Shown here one piece after another: positions 63,194 to 64,000 of a DNA stretch of 64,000 bases. The stretch is from assembly GCF_016758255.1 (NCBI RefSeq), contig NZ_QYAD01000003.1:124001-188000 (forward strand). Reading direction: 5' to 3'. The stretch comes from Leucobacter chromiireducens subsp. chromiireducens. GTDB lineage: Bacteria; Actinomycetota; Actinomycetes; Actinomycetales; Microbacteriaceae. Each line of letters starts with the position of its first letter. Within the stretch, counting starts at the first letter, position 1. The translations under genes were made by a program, and so were the position numbers. Under the pieces are notes generated by a model, which worked only from the letters and a program-made list of their open reading frames with translations, was not told the origin of the DNA and ran no database searches.

Positions 63194-64000
63194 CTAGCCG
63201 CGGCCCGTAATGACGTCGGCGATGTGCGCGATCGGTGAGGTCTTCTGGCGGCCAGCAAGCTCACTGCGGTCAGCAACGCCGTACGCGGCGTACAGCCCCT
63301 TGGTTGCAATCCAGCGGAGCGGCTCCGGCTCCCACTTGCGCACGCGGTGGTTCACCCAGGGCAGGCTAGCGATCTCGCTGTCATTGCCCAGAATCAGGTC
63401 GGTGATGGTGCGACCGGCGAGGTTCGTCGAGGTCACGCCGGTGCCGACGTAGCCACCACCCCAGGCGATCCCGGTCTGCCGATCGAGGCCGACGGTCGCA
63501 GCCCAGTCACGCGGCACACCGAGTACGCCCGACCATAGGTGTTCGACCGCGGCGCCACGCGTCGCCGGGAAGAAGCGGTGCAGGATCTCGCTGAGCGTCT
63601 TCGCCGTCACCTCAGGGGTCTGGCCATCGGTGTCCGTCTTCGAGCCGTACTTGTAGGGCACGCCGCGGCCGCCAATCGCAATGCGGTCATCGGCGGTGCG
63701 CTGCGCGTACATGTAGACGTGCGCGAAGTCGCCAAGCACCTCGCCCTGGCTCCAGTTCAGCTCGTCCCACACGTCCTTCGAGAGTGGTTCGGTGGCGATG
63801 AGGGAGGAATTCATGGGCAGCCACAGGCGGTGCAAGCCCTTGAGGTTGGCGGTGAACCCCTCCGTGGCGCGCACCACGTACTGTGCGGACACGGTGCCGT
63901 GCGTGGTGCGAACCGTGTGCGGGCTGATCTCCACTGCGCGAGTCCGCTCGTAGATCTCAACGCCCAGGCGCTCCACCGCGTCGGCGAGGCCGCTGGCAAG
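63194..64000 (-). CDS. FAD-dependent amine/amino acid oxidoreductase, partial (5' end outside window)
   Basis: 269 C-terminal residues seen; the gene runs beyond the window edge, so the N-terminal FAD-binding motif is missing. The visible part matches the DAO/PuuB-like family: YVVRATEGFTANLKGL, IAIGGRGVPYKYG, then LWSGVLGVPRDWAATVGLD and WGGGYVGTGVTSTNLAGRT near the C-terminus. Probably oxidises an amine or glutamylated diamine. First visible gene of an operon with the cupin and YtcJ-like amidohydrolase. Confidence 0.85.
   Translation of the reverse strand, partial: LASGLADAVERLGVEIYERTRAVEISPHTVRTTHGTVSAQYVVRATEGFTANLKGLHRLWLPMNSSLIATEPLSKDVWDELNWSQGEVLGDFAHVYMYAQRTADDRIAIGGRGVPYKYGSKTDTDGQTPEVTAKTLSEILHRFFPATRGAAVEHLWSGVLGVPRDWAATVGLDRQTGIAWGGGYVGTGVTSTNLAGRTITDLILGNDSEIASLPWVNHRVRKWEPEPLRWIATKGLYAAYGVADRSELAGRQKTSPIAHIADVITGRG

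Overview
The window is a 64-kb piece of a very GC-rich actinobacterial chromosome. Codon use, the order tRNA-Trp/secE/nusG/rplK/rplA with aspartate aminotransferase nearby, a lone SIP-domain protein and an LpdA-type quinone reductase all fit the family Microbacteriaceae. A Leucobacter-like organism is my best guess, from gene content only. Genes are densely packed on both strands. I see no rRNA, CRISPR array, integrase, transposase or plasmid functions.

Layout. 0-3.7 kb: bifunctional proline catabolism enzyme PutA. 3.9-17.9 kb (minus strand): a seven-gene envelope/signalling operon of Ser/Thr kinase, ~2000-residue Ig/FnIII surface protein, MoxR ATPase, DUF58 protein, transglutaminase-like membrane protein, small membrane protein and FHA-domain membrane protein. 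18-20.75 kb: rplA, rplK, nusG, secE and tRNA-Trp. 21-24.8 kb: a sortase-anchored metallophosphoesterase and aspartate aminotransferase. 24.9-32.5 kb: TetR and Lrp regulators, an M20 amidohydrolase with an MHS transporter, and a YhgE membrane protein with a degenerate ABC ATPase. 32.6-35.1 kb: a two-component flavin monooxygenase operon (LLM oxidoreductase, MarR, FMN reductase). 35.0-36.5 kb: a HEPN/Abi-like gene bracketed by a perfect 23-bp direct repeat made from the 3' end of the FMN reductase gene. 36.6-38.5 kb: MFS exporter and MarR. 38.6-43.4 kb: omega-aminotransferase, methylmalonate-semialdehyde dehydrogenase and a divergent PucR regulator, a likely beta-alanine/pyrimidine catabolic module. 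43.4-46.4 kb: Maf, a lipoprotein and a TrmA-like RNA methyltransferase. 46.5-51.8 kb: LysR, MHS transporter, M20 carbamoyl-amidohydrolase and amidase. 51.8-54.2 kb: cupredoxin lipoprotein, LpdA and a SIP protein behind a DtxR-like iron box. 54.4-64 kb: Orn/Lys/Arg decarboxylase, permease, purine nucleoside phosphorylase, amine oxidase, YtcJ amidohydrolase, cupin and an FAD oxidoreductase cut by the window edge.

Four things stand out. (1) The 1.4-kb Abi/HEPN cassette looks like a small, integrase-less defence element inserted exactly at a gene's 3' end. (2) A family of long hairpins of about 70 bp occurs three times in intergenic spaces with compensatory base changes in the stem. (3) The transglutaminase-like protein of the kinase/FHA operon lacks its expected catalytic Cys and His. 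(4) The ABC ATPase beside YhgE has Arg for the Walker A Lys and no LSGGQ motif.
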